This document shows, piece after piece, positions 47,926-61,050 of a stretch of 64,000 nucleotides of DNA (positions within the stretch are counted from its first letter, which is position 1; each line of letters starts with the position of its first letter). Origin of the DNA: Tillus elongatus (lineage: Eukaryota > Arthropoda > Insecta > Coleoptera > Cleridae); NCBI GenBank assembly GCA_964006375.1, contig OZ023270.1:57816288-57880287 (forward strand). The letters are read 5' to 3'. The notes under the pieces were generated by a model. That model made no database searches. It saw only the letters and a list, made by a program, of their open reading frames with translations, and was not told the DNA's origin. Both the position numbers and the translations under genes were made by a program.

Positions 47926-48825
47926 CTAAATATGCAAGTGGCTGATGAAATATCAAAGACGAGCACCGCTCTGGAAGACGAATTTTTGTGACCACTTATG
48001 ATGATACATAGCTGCCATCCATAAAATGGTCTTTAAAGAGCGACGACCTGGGCTGATAGGTATTATATTTGTACATTTTCAATGAACGTGTATTGGTTAT
48101 TGTTTACTATGACTGGACAACTGGAACGTTTTTGGCTAAATTGGTTTGTAAATGCTTAAACGCTAAACAGAAGCACACTTGTTTTATAATGTCAAAGGAA
48201 ATGCGTCACCGTTTTGAAGCGATTCCTTTAACTTTTTTGACCACTTTGTCACTATGGAATGATGATTATATCACTATAATTCAGAGACTGAACAGTAGGT
48301 GATCGAAAGAGTGAAAGGATTCCGGTTCTTCATGACCCAAAAGTTCTGCGTTCCAACGTCGACTGGCAAGGTTCTTGCTTTAGTTTTCTGGGCAAAGATG
48401 GGATCATTGTGCCAGATTTTTAGAAGCAAGGTAGAACTGAGACTACAGTATACTGTAGTAAGTTACAAATTAAATTACGTACGAAAATTGTGGAAAAACG
48501 TCGTGGGGACTACCTAAAGCTGTGCTTTTTTGCAAGACAACGCCCCTACTCACAAGTTGTTGATTGTACTACAAACAATTTATAAAATTGGTTTTGAGTT
48601 GTCTAAACAACCGCTTTACACATTTAGCACCACCAGGCATGATATATTTACAAAGGTCGGAAAACTTTTGAAATATAAACGATTTTCAGTAAATAACGGA
48701 GTCGTATATGCCGTCCAGCAGTTGTTTAAAGACCAAGATAATGATTTTTTGGCAAAGTATTTAGAATTTTGTTATGAGCGTTTTGTTAATTATGTAAGTC
48801 TTAGAGGAGAATACGTTAAATAAAT
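47926..48825 (+). pseudogene. mariner copy B, uninterrupted tandem copy
   Basis: Second unit of a tandem duplication of about 860 bp: same left half (48069-48300), empty target site 'tcactataattcagag', then 'GKVLALVFWAKMGSLCQIF', 'MQDNAPTHKLLIVLQ', 'VYAVQQLFKDQDNDFLAKYL' and the full C-terminus 'NYVSLRGEYVK' with a stop. Several frameshifts. The first catalytic Asp region (MDETW-like) is lost. Copies A and B differ by scattered substitutions, so the duplication preceded D2 insertion by some time or both have since drifted. Confidence 0.87.
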
Positions 48826-48829
48826 AAAA

Positions 48830-50530
48830 TTTAGTTTTAAAAAATTATTGGGTTTTCCATTCTACTTTCCAACGCCTCCTCGTATTTGGGTATTTTACAA
48901 AGTGTTTCTATATTATCTTGTTTTACTGGTCGGACGATACGTCAGAGCTTTCAGAATGCTTTGCATAATTGCTTCAATATTCTAATTTAAGTAAACAAAA
49001 TTGTAACTGCAATAGTGAGTTTTGCTAAATGGAATAATGTTCTTAATTCAACCCTGAAATTTAAAATGAAATTTTGGGTTATGAACTCTTTATTGTTTCA
49101 GAGATGGTTTCTTGCAAAATTGTAACAAGGTTATTTTTAGTCAATATTCTAAGAAATGTGAATATTAATACGAAAGTTATACAGAATGAGATTTTCATCA
49201 CGTCAATATAATATTCTCGTTTGTTGCATAAATGTAAATTCAGTAGCATTTAGCTTGAATGTATTAAACGTAAGAAAAAAGCTGACCGCATATAAAGTTG
49301 TTTGTTCTAAAATTTATGGTAGTGAATTTTCATAAGAATATATTATTAAAGTGATTTAGCCTTATAGTAAGACATAAAAATTACTTTATTTAATTAGGAA
49401 CAGTAAAGAAGAAGGTAAAGAATGGCAAGCAAAAACATTATCTCTAACATAATTATTTATACAGTAAATTGGATATAAAACTCAAACAAAGCAACTGAAA
49501 ATAGAAAATATACCTACTCAACAAAAAATACACTAGAAAGCTGAACATAAAAAATGCTGTGATTGGTGCATTGAGGGAGACTGTATGCATGCAAAATGGG
49601 AAGAGGGATCCCCAGGACGAAAAGGGTTACTGCCCCATCAGTCAAAAATACCACCTTCAAAGCATAACGCACAAGAAAAATTTCTGGGGAGCAACGTCTA
49701 AGAAAGTTACGGGACCTGCGGCGAATATGTGCAGAGTAGACAGGGTTTAAAGGAGGTATTCCTGCAAAATTTGAAAAACGCATATTTTGAAAATTTGACT
49801 AAGTGTTTTTTAACATTTTGCGCTCACATTTCCTCCCCGCCCAGCACCCCTATTCACTCTTGGTCCCTTAACATTCTTGTGGGTTGTTTTCAACAAATTT
49901 GTCTTGTGGCTTCATCCAAGAGTGGTTCTAATCATGTTTCTGAAAAAAATTTAAAAACCCTCCGTGCAGTAAACTGCAAATTTACAAAGTTAAATAGGTT
50001 CACTTGCATTTTCGTTTATTTTTTAATTTTATATTAGATATATAAACAGAAGATAAGTATAATTACGGGAGGGTCTTAATTACCATTGTGGCAACGCAAA
50101 TTTACAAAGAAGAGAAGTTGCTTAGAGCGCGTTAAGATTCATAAACTTGATTTCATCATCATATCACAATAGTATTCTGATCATCAAAAATTACTTCTAA
50201 CTGTATGCACACAAAAATTAGTAAAACACATTTATAAAATCTAATAAAAAGCAACAGTTTCGTAATTGAAATGTGATGAAACGTCAAACTCGCTATACCG
50301 CAGCATAATATCATTATGTTGTGACTATACTCGGCCCATGTCGCATGCGAGTGACAGTGAAAAAATAGGTAGCCGCATTATCATAGTATTTGTATCATGT
50401 CCAAAATATAAATTTGTGCAGTTGATCCAATATTCACACAGTGAAATTTCTAGATCAAAAGGAACGTGTAGCTCCCTTAAATATCTCGGAACATTTCATT
50501 TTAAACCCATTGTCCTTAGATTAGATAAAA
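48830..50530. other. No recognised gene
   Basis: AT-rich. About 49310-49340 has an R-like terminus ('ttatggtagtgaattttcat'). A less AT-rich patch at 49550-49760 has open frames on both strands but no motif I recognise. Confidence 0.45.
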
Positions 50531-50702
50531 GCTCATAAATTTGTCAACCAGAAGACTAAAGTAGTTCTTCGACCCCGTTCCGTTTAAGTATTTACACAAT
50601 ATTCAAACGATGGTCACCGACTACAACTCACTTCGGACTAGTTCGTTACCTAGGTGTGATATAAATACACAGTGGCGGTTGATTTTAATTTAGAAATTTT
50701 CA

Positions 50703-50745
50703 TCCTCTGATGACGCTAACTTGGTTAGTGAAACGATCGTCAGGT
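50703..50745 (+). ncRNA. Hammerhead-ribozyme-like motif, plus strand
   Basis: CTGATGA at 50707-50713, one extra base, stem GCTAAC/GTTAGT with TTG loop (50715-50729), GAAAC at 50730-50734, GATC loop closed by AC/GT, and C at 50741, making a canonical GTC cleavage triplet. Stem I starts CCT (50704-50706) with AGG (50742-50744). All conserved core bases are present. The extra base before stem II is the one departure. Confidence 0.6.
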
Positions 50746-51135
50746 CTTTGAAATATGTGTTGTGGTGATTTGGGTTCTCCAAGAGTACTTATCAGTGCTC
50801 ATCACAGGTTCCAGTTTTCACATAGTACTAAATTTGAGGCTAAATTTACAAGTTCATATTTACAATTGACAATAAATGACATTACCACAGAATGACAAAT
50901 GACAGCGAAGCTCCAGCAGAAACGCAGTCTAACAGAGTTAAGACTAATTTAGGACTGGAGGGATAAATAAAAAGTCATGCGAAATGGGTATTTCAAAATT
51001 TGCATGTATCAAATACAGCTATAGATTACGGTATTTTTTAACTGGTAAAAATAACTATGTGAAAACTGGAACCTGTGATGAGCACTAATAAGTACACTTG
51101 GAGAACACCCAAATCACCACAACACATATTTCAGA

Positions 51136-51180
51136 GACCTTACGATCGTTTCACTAACCAAGTTAGCGTCATCAGAGGAT
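51136..51180 (-). ncRNA. Hammerhead-ribozyme-like motif, minus strand
   Basis: Inverse of the 50.7-kb motif: CTGATGA (plus coordinates 51169-51175), same stem II, GAAAC, AC-GATC-GT, with GTA instead of GTC as cleavage triplet. It lies in the right arm of the inverted repeat. Confidence 0.58.
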
Positions 51181-51594
51181 GAAAATTTCTAAATTAAAAT
51201 CAACCGCCACTGTGTATTTATATCACACCTAGGTAACGAACTAGTCCGAAGTGAGTTGTAGTCGGTGACCATCGTTTGAATATTGTGTAAATACTTAAAC
51301 GGAACGGGGTCGAAGAACTACTTTAGTCTTCTGGTTGACAAATTTATGAGACAAAGTCAACATCTTCAGAGGAAGAAGATTCTTGTCAATGAAACGATCG
51401 TAAGTTTTCTGAAATATGTGTTGTGGTGATTTGGGTGTTCTCCAAGTGTACTTATTGGTGAAAATAATTTTGTAAAATGTTTTCTTTATTATCAGAAGTT
51501 TTGAAAATGTAAGATGTTTATACATGAAACGTTTAACTACATCTAATTTACTAAGATCTGGCAGCCCCGGTAAGAAACAGTTACATCTTGACAT

Positions 51595-51837
51595 CTTGCA
51601 ATGATTGTAAAAGGTAAAGGTAAAGGTAAGATGCTTACTGGCAATTAGGCCATTGCTGACCCTTTTTGCTCATCTAAACTAACCTACCCTCCACCTTGAG
51701 CTCGATCTCAACGACGACAGTGATTTTGAAAAATCATCCGCCGCCGGTGAGGATCGAACCGTCGACCCCCGAGTCCGTATTGGAAAGTCTGAATCGACTT
51801 TCCCGCACGGCCACGGAGGCGCTTGCAATGATTGTAA
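51595..51837 (-). mobile_element. tRNA-derived SINE with 16-bp target duplication
   Basis: Body 51611-51821 on the minus strand. The 5' part reads GCCTCCGTGGCCGTGCGGG (box A-like TGGCCGTGCGGG) and then GGTTCGATCCT (box B). A tRNA-unrelated region follows, and the 3' tail is (TTTACC)n at 51611-51630. The direct repeat CTTGCAATGATTGTAA flanks it at 51595-51610 and 51822-51837, a textbook LINE-mediated integration. The RNA polymerase III promoter boxes look intact. Confidence 0.9.
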
Positions 51838-52140
51838 CTTCCATTGTTTAGATTTTTATCTCCGATTTATTTAAATAGCATAGCAGTACAGGTAACGTCA
51901 TCTGCCTTTGTCCAACATTGTAGATATTGCATTACACAATTTGAAGTGATTTCGAGGATTATTTTATTATTAATGTTTTCTTTTATCAAAAGACTTGAAA
52001 GTTGATACACAATCACGTCTATCTATGTTATTTTAAGTTCTAAATTTTCACTTCAATCAATTAAACAATTTGAATGGTATTGTGTTTTTAAAAATATTTT
52101 TTAATTTTTTGTTAAGACAAATTGGGCGTTAGTTTATGAT
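51838..52140. other. No recognised gene
   Basis: AT-rich sequence after the SINE. Nothing recognised. Confidence 0.45.
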
Positions 52141-53130
52141 GAACGAACTCATCCAGCCATTAACAGAATTTTTAATAAAATCTTTCTAACTGACCCTGGA
52201 TATGGGTTCCAGGGGCCCTAATTTGCGCGTATTTTCAGAAATTTTCTGAAAGTCTTACCATCGATACCTACTCTATTAGTGAATTTTCTTACTAAAAAAA
52301 TCACTAATAATGGACCAGCGTTCGATACAGAAAATAATCTTTTACGTATAAACATGTTAACTTGGACCAGATAGTGAGATTTAGAAGTGTTGTAATATGT
52401 AGGGTAAAAGCTGGATTCTGTAAAGGCAGGATATAAAGAAAATATAATCTTTTAAAATGTAAATATAAGGAAAAAGTCTGGACAGAGCGAGTGCGTTATG
52501 GTAGCAACTTTTCGTAAAAATATTTGAAATGACGCAAAATAAAATAATTAGTCTTCAAATTATTTTTCAGTACATACTGTAAATTAACATCAACTGAGGT
52601 TGTCGCATTGTGTTTGAGGTAGTTGAATGTTTGCATGTTCCGCGCTGTTAAGTTCGGTCCAATGTACCATGTGATGTTGGGCACGTTAAAGATCCCTACC
52701 CCCCTTACAGAAAGGAAAGGATTCGGCAAAATTTGAAACTGCTCCCTGGTATCGGTGATTGGCCACAATCGCGGAAATAGGCCGACGTTACAGAAAAAAT
52801 AATTAGTTTCGGAAATGCAAATTTGTCTGAGAAACTTTTTTCAGAAAAAGCATTTGAATGGGTTATTATGAACAGTTTCAAGCGATTGCTAAAGCAAAAA
52901 TTATAAATTTGGCAGGTACCTTCCATTTTGTAAATAGCTTAGGTAAGTTCGTCAGCCGGCCCAATCGAACAAGTTTTTCTGGAATTTTTTTCCGGATAAT
53001 TTTTGTATCTTCGAAAATAAGCAACTTATTTTAGTAACATTCTGAACCAAAGCTGCTTTTATAGACTATTACATACCGCATTTTAATTTTCCAGCAGTAT
53101 AAAAAATTAAGTTATAGCATATATATTTTT
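52141..53130. repeat. Family R fragments
   Basis: 52190-52310 holds 'gggttccaggggccctaa', 'ttgcgcgtattt' and the terminus 'ctattagtgaattttctt'. 52480-52510 has the other terminus ('gagtgcgttatggtagc'). The patch 52737-52790 ('ctgctccctgg', 'cggtgattggcca', 'cgcggaaataggccgac') recurs at 55818-55872 and may be a separate small repeat. Confidence 0.6.
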
Positions 53131-53161
53131 GTTCACGGGTTTTTTATGCAATTATATTATA

Positions 53162-53890
53162 CAGGGTGATTTTTTTAAGTGTTACAAGAGAATATCTCGA
53201 AATGGTTTAATTTTTTTTCTGAAATTTTAGTGAAGGAATAGGGAGACGGGGGGACTTATTTAGGCATATTTTTGACATTTACATTCCCTTTCTGTTTACT
53301 GTTTATATAAAATTCCAATCTACGTAACAACTAACTTGTGTGCAAAAAAAGATTTGCTCTTTTGCTTACAGAGTTATGATTCATCAAGTTAAAATACAAA
53401 CAAAATATTAACAATTAAATTTCAACTTATTTATCGTGTGTCATGCGTGAGAAGTTGTACGAAACGGCCCCTTCAAGTTCCAAACACTTTTTCACTCTTT
53501 TTATAGATTAATCCTGTACATAGTGTAACACTTCAGGTGACATTAATGAGCAGGCAAAGCGGATTCTGTGTTTCATACCATCTGCAGTGGTAGGTCCCGT
53601 CACTATCCCTTTGTCCTTTATAAAACATGAAAAGGAATAATGAAGGGGACTCAAATCCGGGGACGAGGCAAGCCTGTTAACCGAACTTGCTCGACAAATC
53701 CACCTGTTTTCAAATATTTTATTCAAATAAGTACATGCCTGTATTGCATAATGGTGGGGAACTCCATGATATTGAAACCCCGTGTCTGGGTTTATGTTTC
53801 TTAAAAAAATTGTGTACATCTCTCCAATTAACTGCCCTTCAAAGAAATGCGAACCAATAACTTTCCGATTATACCACACCAACGATTTTT
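53162..53890 (-). mobile_element. DD41D-like transposon, left part only
   Basis: Begins TA-CAGGGTGATTTTTTTAAGTG, a terminus of Tc1/mariner type. The other end is missing: LINE C copy 2 begins at about 53891. Confidence 0.75.
53508..53882 (-). pseudogene. DDE_3 transposase C-terminal fragment
   Basis: 'MVWYNRKVIGSHFFEGQL', 'GEMYTIFLRNINPDTGFQYH' (the expected QHDGAPPH is damaged), 'YAIQACTYLNKIFENRWI', 'ASSPDLSPLHYSFSCFIKD', 'PTTADGMKHRIRFACS', 'MSPEVLHYVQD'. The third Asp (PLDF) is replaced by PLHY. Clearly related to the 24-, 38- and 62-kb transposases, but a separate lineage. Confidence 0.85.
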
Positions 53891-54775
53891 TATTTATTTA
53901 TTATTTAAACCACAAGGGCTTACAGCCTAAATACTATCGTACCGTGGGTGTCTACAAGGAGGAAAGAGGCAACTTGTTAGTTCTGGACTTGAGGGTATGG
54001 AGGTTCGGAGGAGAAGGAAAAACATGTGCCGGCAAGGAGTTCAACAACTTGAAAGTCCTTGGGACAAAAGAGCGGGCATAACAAGATGTTCTATGTCTCA
54101 TGACCTGGACAGTAAAAGGGTGTATTCGCTCTGTTCCCCTGGTAGATCTGTTGGGGCAGCAGGTGGAGGAACTATGGAAGAAAACTCCTCTGAGCAGTGC
54201 CCGTGCAGATATCTATAAAATAGAGAGAGAGAGAGGTCACCAACAGCACGTCGGTGGGCAAGGGATGGCAGCCTTTGGGTAAGGGTAGGGTTACCGATGT
54301 ATAGCTCTCTTTTGAATGGAGTCCAGAATAGCGAGTGTAGAAGCGGCAGCTGCACCCCAGATGTGGGAGCAGTATTCGAGGTTTGGCCTTATTTGTGAAG
54401 TGTATAAGGTATAGAGATTAGCTGGTGAAAAGTATTTGCGAGCCCGGAAGAAGAAACCTAATTTCTTAGCAGCCGCTTCTGCAATTGATGTGACATGTTG
54501 GTGCCGATTGAGATTTCGATCCACAGAAATGCCAACAAGAGAAAAGGACGGATTACTTTGAATAACTTGGTTGTTCATTGTGATGGGTCTAGGGCTGGTG
54601 TATCTCTTATGAGAAAGAGAGCAAGACTGAGATTTGGTGGGGTTGAATTATACAAGATTTCTACTTTCCCAGTCTAATATTTTTTGGAGATCCACGGATA
54701 CAGAACCCTCCATGAGTCTGTGATCCTCATCTACTTGGGCTAAAGAGACAGGCTTATAATATTGTATATTTGAGA
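53891..54775 (-). pseudogene. LINE C copy 2: RT C-terminal part
   Basis: Near-identical to the 3' half of copy 1: 'SFSLVGISVDRNLNRHQHVT', 'IRPNLEYCSHIWGAAAASTL', 'GNPTLTQRLPSLAHRRAVGD'. Frameshifts occur near 54290 and 54110. It starts with a TTTA-rich 3' tail (53887-53910) and is 5'-truncated near 54775, just downstream of the YADD region. It is inserted into the DD41D-like fragment. Confidence 0.88.
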
Positions 54776-54899
54776 AGAAAAACTATAAAGTTTTATAAAT
54801 ATTTTTGTAGCTATCTGCCTCTTTGCATGAAGCAAACTTAATCTTCGTCTGTACTGTTTAATTGATTTCCTTAATCACATAACATATTTTGTACATGTG

Positions 54900-55235
54900 C
54901 CTGTTTAAGCGAATTCTCTGGACTCCAGTGGAACCAAAAATTTGTTTAAACACTTAACAGTTTAAAAAGAAGCAAGTTACGTACGAATTTGGTTACAATA
55001 ACTTGGTAATTTTCGAAGATACAAACATTTTCGAAAATAAAACCTAGTGTTTTCTGGAAAGGGTTCTTCAGATTTAACGAAATTATTTTAGCCCTTTACT
55101 TAGGGAACATGCATGCTAACTTTGATAAAAATCGGTGCATTATGTTTAGAGTTATCGAGGTGATTTTTTATTTGGCACACATTTGATTTTTTTAATTTCA
55201 AAATCTCCTATGAAAGTTCGCTAAAAATACAGCCC
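54900..55235. repeat. Family R fragment, without (TA)n
   Basis: Contains 'ggttacaataacttgg', 'ttctggaaagggttcttcag', 'taaaaatcggtgcattatg' (compare 36700), 'gagttatcgaggtga' and 'tcgctaaaaatac'. It seems to be an R unit that never acquired or has lost the array. Confidence 0.55.
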
Positions 55236-56185
55236 AATGTCCAAATCATCTAATAAAAAATAATAGTGTTTACAACTACAAGATTGATCTTACCCATAAA
55301 ATTACTTGGATTGTGTTATTAATTATATAAAAAAGATGAACAACATTAATTGAAATAAGAAAACAATAAGCTTTAAAACGGCATAATCATTATTATTGCC
55401 TGTCACTTCTCTATCTCATTAGCTGATAATTGCAATAACTTCACGTGCATGGCATAAAATGCATTGATAAGGTTCGATAAATAGTTACTTTCATATTGTG
55501 TAACTTATGTAAATCATTTCCTGAGACTTATTCATGAAGCAAGGTCAGGGTAGAATTTCTACATGCTGATTGCAACTTGGTGCTCTCATTGACATAAGTA
55601 TTTATTCATTAATTTTTTTGCATAGTCCAGTCATTCGCGTTTATTTTAATCGTAAAGTTAATTTGAAGTAGTATATCTATAAATGCACATATATAAAAAT
55701 AGTACTACTTATTCTATAAACTTTAAATAACAATGAACAGTTTTCCTAAAAATAGAACAAGGCTTTCGCACCAAATTGCTAAATAATTAAGACAAAATTT
55801 TCAGGGTAGTGGGGTAAAACTGCTCCCTGGCGTCGGTGATTGGCCATATTCGCGGAAGTAGGCCAACATTAAAGAAATAAAACACACATGCATATTTACA
55901 AAAATGCATTAATAAATTATTAGACAATAATTATATTTTGTATCAGACAAATAAGTATGTCGTGTTCGTGGTTGCAGAATATACAATTTTCATTTCTGAT
56001 CCGACCGAAATAAAACTGCCAAATATTGCTTTAAGATGTCACTCCTAGGATTTGGCCAGAGTATTCCATCTTCTTTCTTATTTCTCCTATCCATACTCTA
56101 GCAGCATGGTCAAGGCACCATTTGTTATAATTCGGGCTCAACGCCAAGCCAAACTCATTGTTGTAATTTACAACCTACGGTATAG
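55236..56185. other. No recognised gene; second copy of a small repeat
   Basis: AT-rich. 55818-55872 repeats the 52737-52790 patch. Nothing else recognised. Confidence 0.45.
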
Positions 56186-57865
<1,680 letters not shown>

Positions 57866-57908
57866 TTTTTTTTTCAACAACACACCACGAGGGCTTACAG
57901 CCTAAATA

Positions 57909-59482
57909 CTATCGTACCGTGGGTGTCGACAAGGAGTAAAGACACAACTTGTTAATTTTGGACTTGAAGGTTTGGAGGTTCGGAAGAGAAGGAAAAACAT
58001 GTGCCGGCAAGGAATTCCAAAACTTGGAAGTCCTCGGGACAAAAGAGCGGGCATAACAAGATGTTCTATGTCTGGTGACCTGGGCAGTAAAAGGGTGCAT
58101 TCGCTCTGTTCCCCTAGTAGATCTGTTGGGGGCAGCAGGTGGAGGAACTATGGAAGAAAGCTCCTCTGAGCACTGCACGTTTAAATATCTATAAAAGAGA
58201 GAGAGGTCCCCAACGGCACGTCGGTGGGCAAGGGATGGCAGCCTTTGGGTGAGGGTAGGGTCACCAGTGAGACGTATAGGTCTCTTCTGAATGGAGTCCA
58301 GGATAGCGAGTGTAGAAGCGGCAGCAGCACCCCAGATGTGGGTGCAGTATTCGAGGTTTGGTCTTATTTGTGAAGTATATAAAGTATAGAGATTAGCCGG
58401 TAAAAAGTATTTGCGAGCCCGGAAGAGGAAACCTAATTTCAGCAGCCGCTTCTGCAATTGATGTGATATGTTGGTGCCAATTGAGGTTTCGATCCACATA
58501 GATGCCAACAAGTGAAAAGGACTCATTACTTTGAATAACTTGGTTGTTTATTGTGATGGGCCTAGGGCTGGTGTATCTCTTATGAGAAAGAAAGCAAGAC
58601 TGTGATTTGATGGGGTTGAATTGTACAAGATTTCTACTTCCCCAGTCTAATATTTTTTGAAGATTCACGGAGATCGAACCCTCCATGAGTCTGCGATCCT
58701 CATCTAATTGGGCTAAAGAGACAGGCTTAGAATATTGTATATTTGAGTGGAGGATGCTGTCGTCCGCGTAACTGTGAACTGGGTTGGATGTGCTAGAGAG
58801 GAGGTCATTGATGTGGAGAAGAAACAAAGTAGGGGCTAAAGCTGAACCTTGAGGAACTCCTGCATTAATTGGATACAGTTTAGAGAAATGGTCATCCACG
58901 ACAACAGAAATGCTCCGGTTCGAGAGGAAATTTGCTGTCCACGTACAGAGTTTTGGTGGTAGGCCATAGGCCGGTAGTTTATTAAGTAGCGCTGCGTGCC
59001 AGACCTGGTCCAATGCTTTGGATATGTCTAGAGCGATAATCTGGGATTCGCCGTGTAGTTCCATAGACTTGTTCCAAGAATGGGTGACAAAGGAAAGGAG
59101 GTCGGCAGTAGATCTGCGCTGACGGAATCCATACTGCCTGTCGTGGATTAGACTGTCTTTCAAGAAATTTAAGTAAATCGGTGTTTATATACTTTTCCAT
59201 TACTTTAAAAATGACTGAAAGGAGAGAAATAGGCCTGTAGATGCTAGGAAACGCTTTAGATCCTTTCTTGGGGAGGGGTTGTACTCGAACAGTTTTCCAG
59301 TTACTAGGGAATATGCCTCTATTGTAAGATGTCTGAAAGAGACGAGTCAGGACAGGAGCAAGTTCTGGTGCGTATTTTTTGAGAACAATTGCTGGGATCT
59401 CGTCAAGGCCAGAGGCTTTCCTGGTATTAAGAGAAGACAGCATCTTTCGTACCTTTTTTGTTTTGAAAATGATATCCGTCAT
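57909..59482 (-). pseudogene. LINE C copy 3: reverse transcriptase
   Basis: 59482-58982: 'KVRKMLSSLNTRKASGLDEI', 'VLTRLFQTSYNRGIFPSNWK', 'YRPISLLSVIFKVMEKYI'. 59163-58393: 'RQYGFRQRRSTADLLSFVTH', 'ALDISKALDQVWHAALLNKL', 'GVPQGSALAPTLFLLHIND', 'VHSYADDSILHSN'. 58526-57909: thumb and C-terminal domain to 'LCLYSLSTPTVR'. Frameshifts near 59050-59160 and 58440. SKALDQ replaces SKAFDQ of copy 1. The YADD is intact. Overall identity to copy 1 looks very high. Confidence 0.9.
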
Positions 59483-59483
59483 T

Positions 59484-60866
59484 TTATGCGTGACGTTGGG
59501 GACTGTTGGTGGTTGAACATTTGGAGGTGGGTTGAGAGTAGAATTGCTGCAAACAACGAGGCAAAAAGCTCAGCCTTGCCCAGGGCGGTAGAAACAATTT
59601 AATTCCCTGAGAGAAGACGTGGGAACGTGCTTTTGCAGAAATTATTCCTAATAGATTTAGCAAGAGTCCAGATGGGTTTGCTGCCGCAGGAGTTTGAAAG
59701 GACTTTGTTTTTGATGTGGTTATTAAACGAGTTTTTTGCCTCAGAAAGAATGCGGACCTAGCGGTTTCTTGCGTCGTAAAATGCTTAACGGTTTTCTTGA
59801 CTAGGATTGTGTAGAAGCTTTTTGTGAGCTTTGACTTTTTTAAGTCTGGCCTTGTCACAGGATTTAGAGAACCAGGAATTTAAATGGCTGAAGAGGTTTT
59901 CTGTGTAAGTGGAATAAATAATTCCATGCCAGCTTGGATAATTTCGGTGACGTTTTGTGAGATATTAGAGGGGTCAGGATGAGAGAAGCAAACAGACGCC
60001 CATGAAAATGAGGAAAAGTAATCCCGCATTTCGTCACAGTTCGCGGAGTTGTAGTGTCAAACGATACGTGGGTGTGATGACTGTGTGACCTCGAGTTGGA
60101 TTGCGCAGGAAGCACTAACCATGCCGTGGTGGGAGCGACCAACGGGGGCGGTGACTGATGTCTTATAGCATTCAGGTTTTGTAGTAAGAAGAAGATCCAA
60201 GGGATTTGAGCTGTGTGTTGGGATGCGAGGAAAGTAAGTAGGTTGCTGAACCATATTGGCTAAAGAATTGCTGACTGAAAAAGCCTCCGTTGCTCTTCCT
60301 TGTGGATCGGTTTTTGAAGTTCCCAGCTATTTCTTATTATGGACATTGAAGTCACCAAGAATGACCTCGGAGGAAGGATATTCAGAAATCAGATGGTCGG
60401 TTTTTTCAGAAAGGTAGTCAAAGAGCTGGACAAAGTTGTTGTCAGAAGGTGACCGGTAAATGCAACAGAAGAATTTAGTTGCAGCCCTGAGAGAGAGTTT
60501 TATCCATAGCATGTCTTTTCTTCCAGCTTCTAAATTGGGGAGTCTGGTGCAGGGTAGATTGCTACGGAGGTACGCGCACACGCCTCCATGCATTATAAAA
60601 GAAGTAAGGAGCTCATACCCCCAGAAATTAAGGTGATTAGTGGCTGTTTTGGCACTGATTTGAGTTTTGGTAAGGAAGAGGAGTAGGGGCCTATTAGCCT
60701 GGAGGAAATGGTGGACGGAGTTCAGGTTAGAATTTAGGCCACATATATTCGAGAGGGATATTGTAAATCTCGATGCTGGAGCCCCCTGTACACCCCTCTC
60801 GCGAAGATCCGAATGGAGGGGTATTTTACCTCCGAAATCTTTTGTACAAGGAGGAGCCATCATCAT
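59484..60866 (-). pseudogene. LINE C copy 3: endonuclease and linker
   Basis: 60866-60327: 'FTISLSNICGLNSNLNSVHH', 'LLLFLTKTQISAKT', 'GGVCAYLRSNLPC', 'LWIKLSL', 'FCCIYRSPSDNNF', 'SEVILGDFNVHN'. This has the N..G, the TK-for-TE and the GDFN motifs of the APE-type endonuclease domain. A frame change near 60320 leads to the rest in 60254-59864 ('WLVLPAQSNSRSHSHHTHVS') and the linker 59858-59484. A Lys in place of the metal-binding Glu (TET to TKT) suggests the endonuclease was inactive or mutated. Confidence 0.82.
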
Positions 60867-61050
60867 TTTTGCTAAACTGTTCCCTGGGCTCTGTATTGGA
60901 GAAACACCATGTTACGCCACTGCTTTCCTATCTTACCCGCTACTGCTTTTGTTGGTAATCTTCTACCTAATCGCTTTGAAAATGCGCAAGTGGTATTACA
61001 GCCGCAGCCATGTAATTTTGACGACACATACACAACCTTCTATCTGACTT

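Larger units (their letters stand above)
50532..51350. repeat. Inverted repeat of a PLE-type terminal segment (295-bp arms)
   Basis: Left arm 50532-50826 and right arm 51054-51350 are near-identical reverse complements, sharing 'gaccccgttccgtttaagt', 'cctaggtgtgatataaatac' and 'ggcggttgattttaattt'. They are separated by about 227 bp of other sequence. Each arm carries a hammerhead-like motif and the tail 'gtgttgtggtgatttggg', a phrase with counterparts at 43260-43300 after the PLE and again at 51418-51438. Confidence 0.88.
57866..61050 (-). mobile_element. LINE C copy 3, longest
   Basis: 3' end at the poly-T 57866-57876, directly after the R terminus. Contains the 3' UTR, RT and endonuclease on the minus strand. 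The 5' limit is uncertain (about 60870-61050); no ORF1 is recognised, so it may be 5'-truncated. Confidence 0.8.

Noticed and set aside
49514..49783. 89-codon minus-strand ORF in a less AT-rich patch
   Set aside because: Opposite-strand frames are open too, and I recognise no domain; insufficient support.
51295..51594. 99-codon minus-strand ORF
   Set aside because: It decodes the arm of the PLE inverted repeat, including the hammerhead-like region, and so is not a protein gene.
51740..51821. A functional tRNA gene
   Set aside because: Box A and B are present but the sequence does not fold as a full cloverleaf, continues into a SINE body and is bounded by a 16-bp target duplication.
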